Origin: Candidatus Heimdallarchaeota archaeon
GTDB lineage: Archaea; Asgardarchaeota; Heimdallarchaeia; Heimdallarchaeales; Heimdallarchaeaceae
Assembly (NCBI GenBank): GCA_021399395.1
Contig: JAAFKJ010000116.1
Span: 1-36,565 of the forward strand
Length of the DNA: 36,565 bases
Direction of reading: 5' to 3'
The notes under the pieces were generated by a model. It saw only the letters and a list, made by a program, of their open reading frames with translations. It made no database searches and was not told where the DNA came from. How positions within the stretch are numbered: the stretch's first letter is position 1; every line of letters starts with the position of its first letter. Shown piece by piece: positions 8,506-16,033 of the stretch. The position numbers and the translations under genes are program-made.

Positions 8506-9792
8506 ATGAGCTCAAAAGGGAAACCTCATTTAAATCTAGTAATCATTGGTCACGTTGATCATGGTAAATCTACTATGACTGGTCACTTACTCTATGTCTG
8601 TGGAAGTATATCTGAAAGAGATATTCAGAAATGGGAAAAAGATGCTGAATTAATCGGTCGAGGCAGCTTTAAATTTGCCTGGGCTCTTGATAAACTAAAA
8701 GAAGAGAGAGAAAGGGGTGTAACCATTGATCTTGCGTTTTACAAATTCCAAACAAAGAAATACTACTTTACAATTATTGATGCTCCAGGGCATCGTGACT
8801 TTGTTAAGAACATGATCACTGGTACTTCCCAAGCTGATGCTGCTATTCTAGTTATCAGTGCCGGTACTGGTGAGTTCGAAGCTGGTATTAGTACAACTGG
8901 ACAAACAAGAGAGCATGCATTGCTTGCAAAGACATTAGGTGTAGATCAATTAGTCGTAGCAGTAAATAAAATGGATCTTGCAAATTATAAGCAAGAACGT
9001 TTTGAAGAAATTAAGGACGAAATGGAAAGAAACCTAAAACTCTTTGGTTTTGATATCGCGAAAAAAGTGAAATTCGTACCAGCAAGTGGTATGCAAGGTG
9101 ATAATCTTAACGCTAAGTCAGATAAAATGCCATGGTATGACGGTCCTACAATGCTCGAAGCATTAGATACCTTCATTGTACCACCCAAGCCAAGCGATAA
9201 ACCTTTGAGATTACCTATTCAAGATGTTTATACAATTACTGGAATTGGTACAGTGCCTGTAGGTCGTGTTGAAACTGGTATCCTAAAACCAAAAGACGAA
9301 ATCATTTTCCAACCAACAGGAAAGAAAGCAGCAATTATGTCCATTGAAATGCATCATGAAATAATTCCTGAAGCTATTCCCGGAGATAATATTGGTTTTA
9401 GTTGTAAAGGTTTAGCAAAGAAAGATGTACGACGTGGAGACGTTGTAGGTCATGCTACCAAACCTCCAACAATAGCTAAAGAATTTTTAGCTACAGTTCA
9501 AGTAATAAGACATCCTTCTGCAATAGCTGTCGGTTATACTCCAGTTATCCACTGTGGTACAAACCAAGTAGCAACTCGTTTTGCTGAGCTGAAGACAAAA
9601 GTTGCCAAAGGCGAAAAGACTGACAAACCTGATTTCCTAAAGAATGGTGATGCAGCTGAAGTAATTATGATCCCAACTCGTGATATGGTCATTGAATCAT
9701 ATACAGAATTTCCACCACTAGGTCGTTTTGCTGTTAGAGATATGGGTCAAACAGTAGCTGTAGGTATTGTTAAGAAAGTAACTCCAAAATAG
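8506..9792 (+). CDS. Translation elongation factor 1 alpha (EF-Tu family)
   Basis: GTPase that delivers aminoacyl-tRNA to the ribosome. The 428-aa protein has G1 GHVDHGKST (15-23), the switch motif [11 protein letters not shown]3 DAPGHRDF, G4 NKMD and a G5-type ASG. Two beta-barrel domains follow (start [24 protein letters not shown]). It lies in the usual length range for archaeal EF-1 alpha. The longer open frame upstream (from 8359) is not coding in the family; ATG 8506 has AAGGTG about 8 bases upstream. It is transcribed alone, between T-rich terminators. Confidence 0.97.
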   Translation: MSSKGKPHLNLVIIGHVDHGKSTMTGHLLYVCGSISERDIQKWEKDAELIGRGSFKFAWALDKLKEERERGVTIDLAFYKFQTKKYYFTIIDAPGHRDFVKNMITGTSQADAAILVISAGTGEFEAGISTTGQTREHALLAKTLGVDQLVVAVNKMDLANYKQERFEEIKDEMERNLKLFGFDIAKKVKFVPASGMQGDNLNAKSDKMPWYDGPTMLEALDTFIVPPKPSDKPLRLPIQDVYTITGIGTVPVGRVETGILKPKDEIIFQPTGKKAAIMSIEMHHEIIPEAIPGDNIGFSCKGLAKKDVRRGDVVGHATKPPTIAKEFLATVQVIRHPSAIAVGYTPVIHCGTNQVATRFAELKTKVAKGEKTDKPDFLKNGDAAEVIMIPTRDMVIESYTEFPPLGRFAVRDMGQTVAVGIVKKVTPK

Positions 9793-9830
9793 TTCTTTAA
9801 CTATTTTTTCATTTTTTTATTTTTTCTTCT
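9786..9830 (+). terminator. Hairpin plus T-tract terminator of EF-1 alpha
   Basis: AAAATAGTT (9786-9794) pairs perfectly with AACTATTTT (9799-9807) around a CTTT loop, and is followed by runs of T to about 9827. The 5' arm includes the TAG stop codon. This is a bacterial-style intrinsic terminator, and its T-runs also suit archaeal termination. The A-rich part at 9853-9872 gives T-runs on the opposite strand that may end the ftsY transcript. Confidence 0.65.
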
Positions 9831-9879
9831 GATATTCAAAATATAAGTAAACTATGAAAAATAGAAAAGAATCAGAAGA

Positions 9880-10791
9880 TTATTTTTCTGGGACAATACT
9901 GTCAACAATATTCTCGGGTATAAAAGGTTCAAAATCATTGTAATTTTGTCCAATACCTAAGTATAATATTGGTTTTTCACTAATATGAGTGACTGAAACA
10001 GCAGCCCCACCTTTTACATCAGCATCAATTTTGTTTAAAATACTACAATCGATTCCAACTTTCTCGTTAAAGAGGGTAACTTGCGATATTAAAGAGTTAC
10101 CAGTTAAAGCATCACCAACGAATATCTTCAGATCTGGTTCGGTGACAGAACATATTTTTTGCAGCTCAGACATAAGATTTGAGCTAGTTTCAATTCGTCC
10201 TGCAGTGTCAATTAGTACTACATCTATTTCCTTTGAAACAGCGTGATTAATCGCATCAAATGCTACTGCTGCTGCATCTGAACCATAAGTTTGTGCGATA
10301 ACTCTAATCTTCAGATTTTCTCCATGTTTTTGTAATTGCTGAATACTTCCTGCTCTAAATGTGTCTCCTGCAGCGAAAACACAAGAAAATCCATTATCAT
10401 TGAAAAACTTCCCTAGTTTTGCGATGGAAAGAGTTTTTCCAACTCCGTTTACCCCAAAGAAAGCAATTGTATAAGGTGTTTTCTTATCTTTGGATTTCTT
10501 TATCTCTGCTAAAATATCGATAGGTTTCTCAGGTGTCAGAACTTCAAGCAATACTTCCTTCAATGAAGCTAAAACAATACTCTTGGCATTAGTAAAACGA
10601 GTGTGCTCTGTTTTAGAGAGTTTGATTGCCAAATTCTTGCTTATTGTTTCTGCAGTAATTACTGCTACTTCGTTTTTTATGAGAACGTCCTTTAGTTCTT
10701 TAGTTACTTTAGCAATAGATTTTTGAGAAAAATCTGTAACAGTTATCTTCTTGAGTGCCTTTGAGACGCTCTTTCTAAGTTGATCAAACAC
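9880..10791 (-). CDS. ftsY: Signal recognition particle receptor FtsY
   Basis: GTPase that docks SRP-ribosome complexes at the membrane. The 303-aa protein has a helical N domain (1-100) and an NG GTPase domain: G1 GVNGVGKT (113-120), the insertion box region AAGDTFRAGSIQQL, G3 DTAGR (195-199), G4 NKID (253-256), and the closing LGIGQ (278-282). The usual acidic A domain is absent, as in many archaeal FtsY. The start is GTG at 10791 with GGTAAT just upstream. It is the last gene of the eS19-to-ftsY cluster, 21 bases after the prefoldin gene, a classical archaeal arrangement. Confidence 0.95.
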   Translation of the reverse strand: MFDQLRKSVSKALKKITVTDFSQKSIAKVTKELKDVLIKNEVAVITAETISKNLAIKLSKTEHTRFTNAKSIVLASLKEVLLEVLTPEKPIDILAEIKKSKDKKTPYTIAFFGVNGVGKTLSIAKLGKFFNDNGFSCVFAAGDTFRAGSIQQLQKHGENLKIRVIAQTYGSDAAAVAFDAINHAVSKEIDVVLIDTAGRIETSSNLMSELQKICSVTEPDLKIFVGDALTGNSLISQVTLFNEKVGIDCSILNKIDADVKGGAAVSVTHISEKPILYLGIGQNYNDFEPFIPENIVDSIVPEK

Positions 10792-10812
10792 TAGATTACC
10801 ACGTCTCCAGTT

Positions 10813-11250
10813 TTACATGACAGATTTAACAACCCTATCAATTTCTCTTAAGCGCTCTAAAACTTCATTATAACTAGCTTTGATTTGGGTGAGTTGGGTC
10901 TCAATTTCAGACTTCTTCTTTTTAATGCCCTCAATTGCCTCAGGTAATGAACGTTCACTATGAACACCAGCACCAATGGTTGTAATTACTTTTTCACCAT
11001 CTTCAATAGAAGCATAGATGAAATTCCCTGCACCAATAGGAACCAAAATCTTCTGATTTTTCTTGGTATCTTTAAGATCAACTAGGGTTTGTTCAGCTGT
11101 ATGAATTTCGTTAAAATATCCATTCAATAGCTCAATTTGTTGATTATATCTTGTTGCTTGTTGCTCTAATTGTTGAGCAGCTACCATCAAGTTATCTAAT
11201 TCTTCTTTGGAAACTTTTTGTGTAGGAGAATTTTCGGACAGTTCTTTCAC
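10813..11250 (-). CDS. pfdA: Prefoldin alpha subunit
   Basis: Subunit of the hexameric prefoldin chaperone, which captures unfolded proteins and hands them to the thermosome. The 145-aa protein has two long coiled-coil helices (about 15-60 and 100-142) joined by the beta-hairpin signature ILVPIGAGNFIYASI and VITTIGAGVHSERS. The GTG start overlaps the eL20 stop by 4 bases (GTGA), so translation is probably coupled. The gene order eL20-pfdA-ftsY is widely conserved in archaea. Confidence 0.94.
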   Translation of the reverse strand: MKELSENSPTQKVSKEELDNLMVAAQQLEQQATRYNQQIELLNGYFNEIHTAEQTLVDLKDTKKNQKILVPIGAGNFIYASIEDGEKVITTIGAGVHSERSLPEAIEGIKKKKSEIETQLTQIKASYNEVLERLREIDRVVKSVM

Positions 11251-11516
11251 TTCCTTTTTGGAATAGTTAAATCATCTTCAACTGCAAAGGTTTTTACAAC
11301 TTGATTTTTAATTTCGTCAGGATTTGTTATCTCTCGAATATCCTTTGGATTTATATAAATCATGTTTCGTTTTACTTTATGTTTACTTCCTAAAGTATTG
11401 TAAATATGCTCTATAGCATCTTTTTCACTTATTGCTCTAACATATTTCCCAAATGGAATTTTACGTTTTCTTTTTCGAAATTCTCCGCGAATATGAAATG
11501 TTTTGACAGATGTCAT
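11247..11516 (-). CDS. Ribosomal protein eL20 (L18a/LX)
   Basis: An 89-aa large-subunit ribosomal protein of the archaeal LX type. It opens TSVKTFHIRGEFRKRKRKIPFGKYVRAISEKDAIEHIYNTLG (quoted here in parts: FHIRGEFRK, FGKYVRA, DAIEHIY), followed by the basic motif SKHKVKRNMIYI. This matches the short archaeal form, which equals the N-terminal half of eukaryotic L18a. The ATG at 11516 has GGTGA about 7 bases upstream. The stop overlaps the start of pfdA. Confidence 0.92.
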   Translation of the reverse strand: MTSVKTFHIRGEFRKRKRKIPFGKYVRAISEKDAIEHIYNTLGSKHKVKRNMIYINPKDIREITNPDEIKNQVVKTFAVEDDLTIPKRK

Positions 11517-11585
11517 TTAGTGTTCACCACGTTCTGCTATTTGCTGATTGTAAAAGGCTTTTTCAACTTTTTGAATCTAAAGTCA

Positions 11586-12275
11586 TTAGGGCGATAATAA
11601 TATTTCAAAGATTCTCATGCTTTCTGGACCTGTACTATCAGAACCAATAACAGCACCATTTGAATTAGCTAAAATTCCAACTCTAGGGTAAGGAATACCA
11701 CGATTAATTGTACAAACGTCTGTTTTCACCTTAAAAACTGAGGATATTTCTTTGATTTCTTCTTCAGAAAGAAGCGGATGAACAAGAGCACCTTTATTTG
11801 TACTCATAACAATACTCCCAACAAGAGGAGATCCTAATAAACTACCCACTGTAACTTCAAAGTTAAGTGCATCTTCTATCTGTTTTTGAGCAGGTTTTTC
11901 AAACATATCACTAATAATGGCACCCTTATCGTTGAGAACAATAAGATTACCCAAAGCAGTTAGGTTGCTATTTAGTTCAACAACTTCCACATTGTCTCTT
12001 AATGAGTCACTTAGAATGTTGAATTCTTTTTCCCCTACGGTTGATGGAAGGAAGAGTGTATCGGAATTTCCAACTGCCATGGTTCCTACAAGAACTGAGT
12101 TAGAAATAGTGGTTTGGATCACTTTGACTTGCAGTGTTTCGACCAAGGTGTTCTCTGTTATTTCCTTTACTCCAAAAGGAACAACAGCATATTTCTCTGT
12201 TGCCAATGCAAAGACTCCTAAACCCGAATTTCCTAAAACATTTGTCTTTGCAATATCCAAGATTATCGACCTCAA
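11586..12275 (-). CDS. Translation initiation factor eIF6 (aIF6)
   Basis: Anti-association factor that binds the 50S subunit. The 229-aa protein is a five-fold repeated pentein fold; repeat signatures are visible as NVLGNSGLGVFALATEKYAVVP, VGTMAVGNSDTLFLP, NLTALGNLIVLNDKGAIIS, GSPLVGSIVMSTNKGALVHP and GIPYPRVGILANSNGAVIG (partly overlapping segments of each repeat). The start is TTG at 12275 with no clear Shine-Dalgarno motif, 24 bases after the eL31 stop, so it probably relies on the operon transcript. Confidence 0.94.
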   Translation of the reverse strand: MRSIILDIAKTNVLGNSGLGVFALATEKYAVVPFGVKEITENTLVETLQVKVIQTTISNSVLVGTMAVGNSDTLFLPSTVGEKEFNILSDSLRDNVEVVELNSNLTALGNLIVLNDKGAIISDMFEKPAQKQIEDALNFEVTVGSLLGSPLVGSIVMSTNKGALVHPLLSEEEIKEISSVFKVKTDVCTINRGIPYPRVGILANSNGAVIGSDSTGPESMRIFEILLSP

Positions 12276-12299
12276 AAATAATTGAAAAGAGAAAAAACT

Positions 12300-12752
12300 C
12301 TATTCAGTTTTTTCCTCTTCTGTAGATGTTTCCTCATCTGGTTTTGGTTGCTCTTCTACAGGTTGTTTATCAACAACAGTAGTTTCTTCTTCTTCCTCTT
12401 CCTCTTCCTCGTCCTCTTCTTCTAATTCGCCTGGAATAGCGATACCATCTAACTCTGGACGAGTAGCAGCTTCAACCTTATCGTGGATTAATTCTACAGT
12501 TGCAATTTTGTCTTCCTCTATTGTTTCAACAATTGCACGAACCTTAATTTTTCTTGGAGGTTTTCTTATTCCTCTTTTCCACATAAACTCGTTTAATTCT
12601 TCATCAATTATGACAAAATCTACTTTTGTATGCTTAAAGATAAACTCCTTGAGAAGCTTAATAGCTCTAGGTGTTCTCCTGTATGGGGCTGTTTTATTCA
12701 GTTGTGGATAAAATGGAATAGTATAAATGTTCTCTATAGCTTCTTGAGACAT
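12300..12752 (-). CDS. Ribosomal protein eL31 with a long acidic C-terminal tail
   Basis: Residues 1-95 are a normal eL31: YTIPFYPQLNKTAPYRRTPR, AIKLLKEFIFKHTK, VDFVIIDEELNEFMWKRG, KPPRKIKVRA. After about residue 100 comes an extension of about 50 residues made largely of Glu, including a run of nine consecutive E, then a Pro/Glu/Thr-rich end. Archaeal eL31 is normally about 80-95 residues, so the tail is extra. The Shine-Dalgarno motif AGGAGATG overlaps the stop of eL39, 13 bases upstream. Confidence 0.92.
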   Translation of the reverse strand: MSQEAIENIYTIPFYPQLNKTAPYRRTPRAIKLLKEFIFKHTKVDFVIIDEELNEFMWKRGIRKPPRKIKVRAIVETIEEDKIATVELIHDKVEAATRPELDGIAIPGELEEEDEEEEEEEEETTVVDKQPVEEQPKPDEETSTEEEKTE

Positions 12753-12765
12753 TCTTTTTCATCTC

Positions 12766-12921
12766 CTATCTTTTAATATTACTAGCCCTCCACCTTCTGC
12801 GTTTAGGGTGGGTTCTGAAACGTCGGTTAGTTCTAATAACGCACCAACTAGGAACGGGGCTATTACTTTTACCTTCTCTTGCGTATCTGAGTTTTCTGGG
12901 TAAGGTTTTATTTCTCGCCAT
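12766..12921 (-). CDS. Ribosomal protein eL39
   Basis: A 51-aa very basic protein read directly from the minus strand. It starts MARNKTLPRKLRYAREGK, has the core VPSWCVIRTNRRFR, and ends THPKRRRWRASNIKR. eL39 lines the peptide exit tunnel of the large subunit. The ATG shares its A with the TAA stop of the PDCD5 gene (TAATG), implying coupled translation. The gene is short and easily missed; its size is the family norm. Confidence 0.95.
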   Translation of the reverse strand: MARNKTLPRKLRYAREGKSNSPVPSWCVIRTNRRFRTHPKRRRWRASNIKR

Positions 12922-13259
12922 TATAATCGCCTTATATCGATTTTAGTTTCACGCTTTTGTCCCTGGATTTTACGGAGTATGTCTTTCAACTGAGCATCAG
13001 TTAATTTATCGGATAATGATCCTTGCTGGGCAAGTTGTATTAAGCGAAGCTCAACAGCTTCTGCAAGTTCGGGACGTACTAGCTTTATGTTAGCAAGTCT
13101 TTGTAATGCTTCTTCTGTTAAGATTTGACGAAGTACAGATTGTTTCTGAGCTTCAAGAGATGCTCGTTGCTCTTCTTGAGATTCTTGTACTGCTGCTTGT
13201 TGTTGCAATTCAGCAAGTTTTTTTTGCCTTATTGCTTCCATTTCTTCGTCATCATACAT
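12921..13259 (-). CDS. PDCD5-like DNA-binding protein
   Basis: A 112-aa all-helical protein of the PDCD5/TFAR19 family. The N-terminus is a charged Gln-rich helix (EEMEAIRQKKLAELQQQAA). The three-helix core carries RQILTEEALQRLANIKLVRPE and LKDILRKIQGQKRE. Family members bind DNA and, in eukaryotes, interact with the TRiC chaperonin; the archaeal role is not settled. Its position between eS19 and eL39 is conserved in archaea. AGGATGTGA lies upstream of the ATG. Confidence 0.92.
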   Translation of the reverse strand: MYDDEEMEAIRQKKLAELQQQAAVQESQEEQRASLEAQKQSVLRQILTEEALQRLANIKLVRPELAEAVELRLIQLAQQGSLSDKLTDAQLKDILRKIQGQKRETKIDIRRL

Positions 13260-13317
13260 CTTATTTCACATCCTTTCAATGGAGCTTATACTGCTTTCAA
13301 TCTTAATTTGCAGTCCC

Positions 13318-13782
13318 TTAATATCTTTCTAAGGATGGGATTTGTCTTTTGATTTCAGCTGAAAGTTTGTCAACGAAAGAGTGACCTTTAGGGGTAATGA
13401 CACGACCAACTATTACACGGCCTTTACTGCCATGACCACTCTTCTTCTGAATGTAATTAGCTTTTTCTAATTGTTGCAGAACACGTCTGATTACTGCACC
13501 ACTGCCTCTAGCAAAGTGTTCAGGTTTTACACCTCTTCTATTACGACCACCATAAGCAACTCGCAATCTTGAAACTCCAATAGGTCCATACATGTAAATT
13601 TTACGTAGTATTGAGGCAGCTCTAATATACCACCAGTCTTCTTGTACTGGAGAACTTTCTTTATGTACTCCTGTTTTGGCATAAATTGCCCATCCTGGAG
13701 GTTTGATTTCTGTCTCTTTTTTCAATTCTTCAGTAATTTTTTGTATTAGTAAGTCCGCTGGAACATCGTAAGCTGTTGGCAT
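13318..13782 (-). CDS. Ribosomal protein eS19
   Basis: Small-subunit ribosomal protein, 154 aa from ATG 13782 (MPTAYDVPADLLI). Signatures include PPGWAIYAKTGVHKE, DWWYIRAASILRKIYM, YGPIGVSRLR and GGRNRRGVKPEHFARGSGAVIR. It is the first gene of the minus-strand cluster. A GTG three codons upstream (13791) is possible, but the family starts at MPTAYDV. A TATA-like TTTATTA about 60 bases upstream on the minus strand may drive the operon. Confidence 0.95.
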   Translation of the reverse strand: MPTAYDVPADLLIQKITEELKKETEIKPPGWAIYAKTGVHKESSPVQEDWWYIRAASILRKIYMYGPIGVSRLRVAYGGRNRRGVKPEHFARGSGAVIRRVLQQLEKANYIQKKSGHGSKGRVIVGRVITPKGHSFVDKLSAEIKRQIPSLERY

Positions 13783-13904
13783 AACTTTCACTCTTATTGA
13801 ATATAGCGTATGCGACCGATAAGTAATAACCTAATAAATCTTGCTAATGAAGGGAGAAGAGAAGATATTATCTAAATAAAAAAAGAGAAAAAATATGAGG
13901 AAAA

Positions 13905-14068
13905 ATTGGCATAGTAACAAGAAGACAGGAGGTGTCTAGCTGTATCCTACCATACGTTCTCTACCTAAGTAAGAATAGCTAGGGGTGAGGAAGTCTGAAC
14001 GATTGTTCTACGGGTTTATATATGAAAGTACACATCGTATTTATCAGTCTCGGGGGAGCAAACCTCTT
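13905..14068 (-). ncRNA. Candidate structured RNA upstream of the eS19 cluster
   Basis: The 13,792-14,239 gap has no supportable gene. Its middle part is about 40% GC, clearly above its flanks. It holds several inverted repeats: AGACA/TGTCT (13923-13927/13933-13937), TAGCT/AGCTA (13937-13941/13977-13981), GTAT/ATAC (13942-13945/13952-13955) and GAAC/GTTC (13997-14000/14005-14008). On the minus strand a good TATA box (CTTATATAA, around 14091-14099) lies upstream and T-runs at 13870-13905 lie downstream, so a minus transcript of about 165 nt is favoured. I could not match it to RNase P RNA or SRP RNA. Strand and ends are inferred. Confidence 0.45.
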
Positions 14069-14239
14069 TTCCAAAGATTACTTTGCTAGTTATATAAGCT
14101 TATGTTTTTTAATAATCAATTCAAGCCTTAAGAACTGAAAGAGTTAAGATTTGCGAAGCAAAAATCTGATTAAAAGTAAAAGAAAGAATTAAAAGCAAAG
14201 TATTGTAATTAGAGATATCTTCAATAGGAGAATACTAGA

Positions 14240-14449
14240 TTGAACGAGACCAACTCCACTTCAAAGAAAAAATGGAAACAATGGTTGCACTCTATTAATA
14301 CAGTAGATGATTATTTTGTGATTTTTGGTATAATTCTCAATGCTTTCAGCTTAGCTATTAGTTTTGCATATGGGCACATAATTGCAGGAATAATACTTAC
14401 TGTATGTGAGATTATACTTGTTGGGGCCTATATTCTGAAACTGTTTTGA
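14240..14449 (+). CDS. Small two-helix membrane protein
   Basis: A 69-aa protein with a polar, basic N-terminus (NETNSTSKKKWKQWLH) and two predicted transmembrane helices, DYFVIFGIILNAFSLAISFAY (in part) and AGIILTVCEIILVGAYIL. The TTG start at 14240 is supported by AGGAG 9 bases upstream. The stop is 5 bases from the convergent stop of the small GTPase. I do not recognise the family and see no partner gene on this strand. Confidence 0.6.
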   Translation: MNETNSTSKKKWKQWLHSINTVDDYFVIFGIILNAFSLAISFAYGHIIAGIILTVCEIILVGAYILKLF

Positions 14450-14454
14450 GAAAA

Positions 14455-15165
14455 TTACTCTTCATCATCTGTGGATGTAAACCTTTCAACAATATATTGT
14501 CCAATTATCTCAAAAGCCTTCTCAATATTTGATCCAGTCTTAGCTGATGTTTCCAAAAAGAAATTCTCTATTGAGAGATCTTTGATTTTCTTATTGAGTT
14601 CATCTATAAACTCTTGCGCTTCTTCTTGAGTTACTTCTTGTTCGTCTACAAGATCAACTTTGTTTGCGAGAATTATAACTGGAACTACACCTCTTCCACT
14701 AAATTGATACAATTCTTCAATCCAGTTACTTAGATTGAGAAAAGTCTCTCTACGTGTGGTATCAAAAACGGCAAGAGAACCAAAACAACCCTTGAAAAAT
14801 CTTGGTCGTACGTTTTTAAACATTGGTTGCCCTGCTAAATCCCATATTTGATACTTAATCTGATACTCGTCAACTTCCTTTGTTGTTGCAGCAAAATCTG
14901 CACCTAAAGTAGTCAAATGTTCTTTCTGAAAACCATGGCCTAGATATCTTTGCCGGATTGAAGTTTTTCCAACAGCAGCATCCCCAATAAGAACTAGCTT
15001 TATCATATAAGCGTTTGTGGTAGATCGTTGCTTTGTCTCCTCTTCAGTTTCCTTCTTCTCTGTAATAGGTTTTTCTTTGTGTTTGTCTATGTTCTCTTTG
15101 AACATCACGGGACCTTTACCAGATTCTTTCTTGGATTCATCTGAAGATTGCTTCTTCTTAGCCAT
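14455..15165 (-). CDS. Ras/Rab-like small GTPase
   Basis: A 236-aa protein with a charged, Lys/Glu-rich N-terminal extension of about 50 residues and a full Ras-superfamily domain: G1 GDAAVGKTS (61-69), G2 threonine in TTLGADF, G3 WDLAGQ (108-113), G4 NKVD (168-171) and G5 ETSAKTG. The catalytic Gln is present. It ends STDDEE with no C-terminal cysteine, so eukaryote-style prenylation is not possible; membrane contact would have to be by another route. Such GTPases are hallmark eukaryotic-signature proteins of Asgards. Roadblock proteins at 5.3 and 23.3 kb are candidate regulators. Confidence 0.92.
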   Translation of the reverse strand: MAKKKQSSDESKKESGKGPVMFKENIDKHKEKPITEKKETEEETKQRSTTNAYMIKLVLIGDAAVGKTSIRQRYLGHGFQKEHLTTLGADFAATTKEVDEYQIKYQIWDLAGQPMFKNVRPRFFKGCFGSLAVFDTTRRETFLNLSNWIEELYQFSGRGVVPVIILANKVDLVDEQEVTQEEAQEFIDELNKKIKDLSIENFFLETSAKTGSNIEKAFEIIGQYIVERFTSTDDEE

Positions 15166-15225
15166 GTTATCTGATTAAATAATTCATTTAAATATATAAA
15201 AGTATGTGGTTAATCAGTGGCGGCT

Positions 15226-15948
15226 TTAATCCTTTCTAGGGGTATGTTGGTGGATAATTTTATGTTTTTTAGCTAGTTTTCCAAGTTCTTCAGCTTCTGG
15301 AATAGATAAATGAAATGGTGTTTTTTTATCTTTAAATGTCCCTTCAATTAATGCAAAATCAACATCCTCTATGAATTCTTTCAGACCTTCAAAATAACCT
15401 GTATCCCCAGTATAGAGAATTTTTTCACCTTGTTTTTCAATTATATAACCTACAGATGGTATGTTAGGTAGTTCTTTACCTCCGATAATCGAGCCACGAT
15501 GTTGAACAGGAAAAGAAGCTATGGTAACTTGATTAATCTGTGTTTCTTTTTCTATTTCATGGATTTTCAGCTTATAAGGAATGGAATCAGAATAACTTTT
15601 CTGAAAAGCCGTAACAATACCCTCTATTTCTGTAACCCCTGATGGAAATATTAGTAGTAATTCTTTACTCCTGTTTATCATTCTTAGAAAACCTAAAAGC
15701 GAAAACAATCCTCCAACATGATCAAAATGACCGTGAGTACACAAGACTGCTTGGATGTTCTCATAGAACATTTTCGGTAGAGAAACCAAATCTCTAAGGA
15801 TACCATCTCCAACATCAACGAGGTAAATATGTTGTTCTTCGATATCAAATACAAGAATTTGTGTGGCTAAACCCGCTTTTGAGTAAAGAACTCTTACTTT
15901 AAGATGTTTGCCTTCCCAATCCCAGAAATCTATTTGAGGAGAAGTCAT
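15226..15948 (-). CDS. Metallo-beta-lactamase fold hydrolase, RNase Z-like
   Basis: A 240-aa cytosolic hydrolase with the zinc motif THGHFDH (H72, H74, D76, H77), then PVQH (H150), YTGDTG (D182) and a C-terminal HQHTPR (about 233-238). The closing His followed by a [ST]-x-R segment recalls RNase Z (tRNA 3' processing). It is shorter than typical RNase Z (about 300 aa), and no exosite arm is evident. All tRNAs here encode CCA, which normally blocks RNase Z, so a tRNA role is uncertain. It is divergent from the TPR gene, 85 bases away. Confidence 0.78.
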   Translation of the reverse strand: MTSPQIDFWDWEGKHLKVRVLYSKAGLATQILVFDIEEQHIYLVDVGDGILRDLVSLPKMFYENIQAVLCTHGHFDHVGGLFSLLGFLRMINRSKELLLIFPSGVTEIEGIVTAFQKSYSDSIPYKLKIHEIEKETQINQVTIASFPVQHRGSIIGGKELPNIPSVGYIIEKQGEKILYTGDTGYFEGLKEFIEDVDFALIEGTFKDKKTPFHLSIPEAEELGKLAKKHKIIHQHTPRKD

Positions 15949-16033
15949 GAATCAAAGTAAAACTGAAAACAAATATCTCTTTCGATACCTCTGCCGATAT
16001 ATATTTTTACTTGAAATAGATATAATCTAATTA

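Noticed and set aside
11917..12325. Long plus-strand open frames opposite eIF6 and eL31
   Set aside because: They are antisense to well-supported genes and have no recognisable protein features.
12390..12430. Simple-sequence GA/CT repeat
   Set aside because: It is in frame and codes for the Glu run of the eL31 tail; codons vary between GAA and GAG, so it is coding rather than a microsatellite.
13905..14090. RNase P RNA or SRP RNA at the structured locus
   Set aside because: GAGGAAGTCTGAAC on the plus strand recalls the RNase P P4 5' strand, but the matching ACAGAAA-type 3' region is missing. CAGTCTCGGGGGAGCAAA recalls SRP helix 8, but the tetraloop and symmetric loop do not fit.
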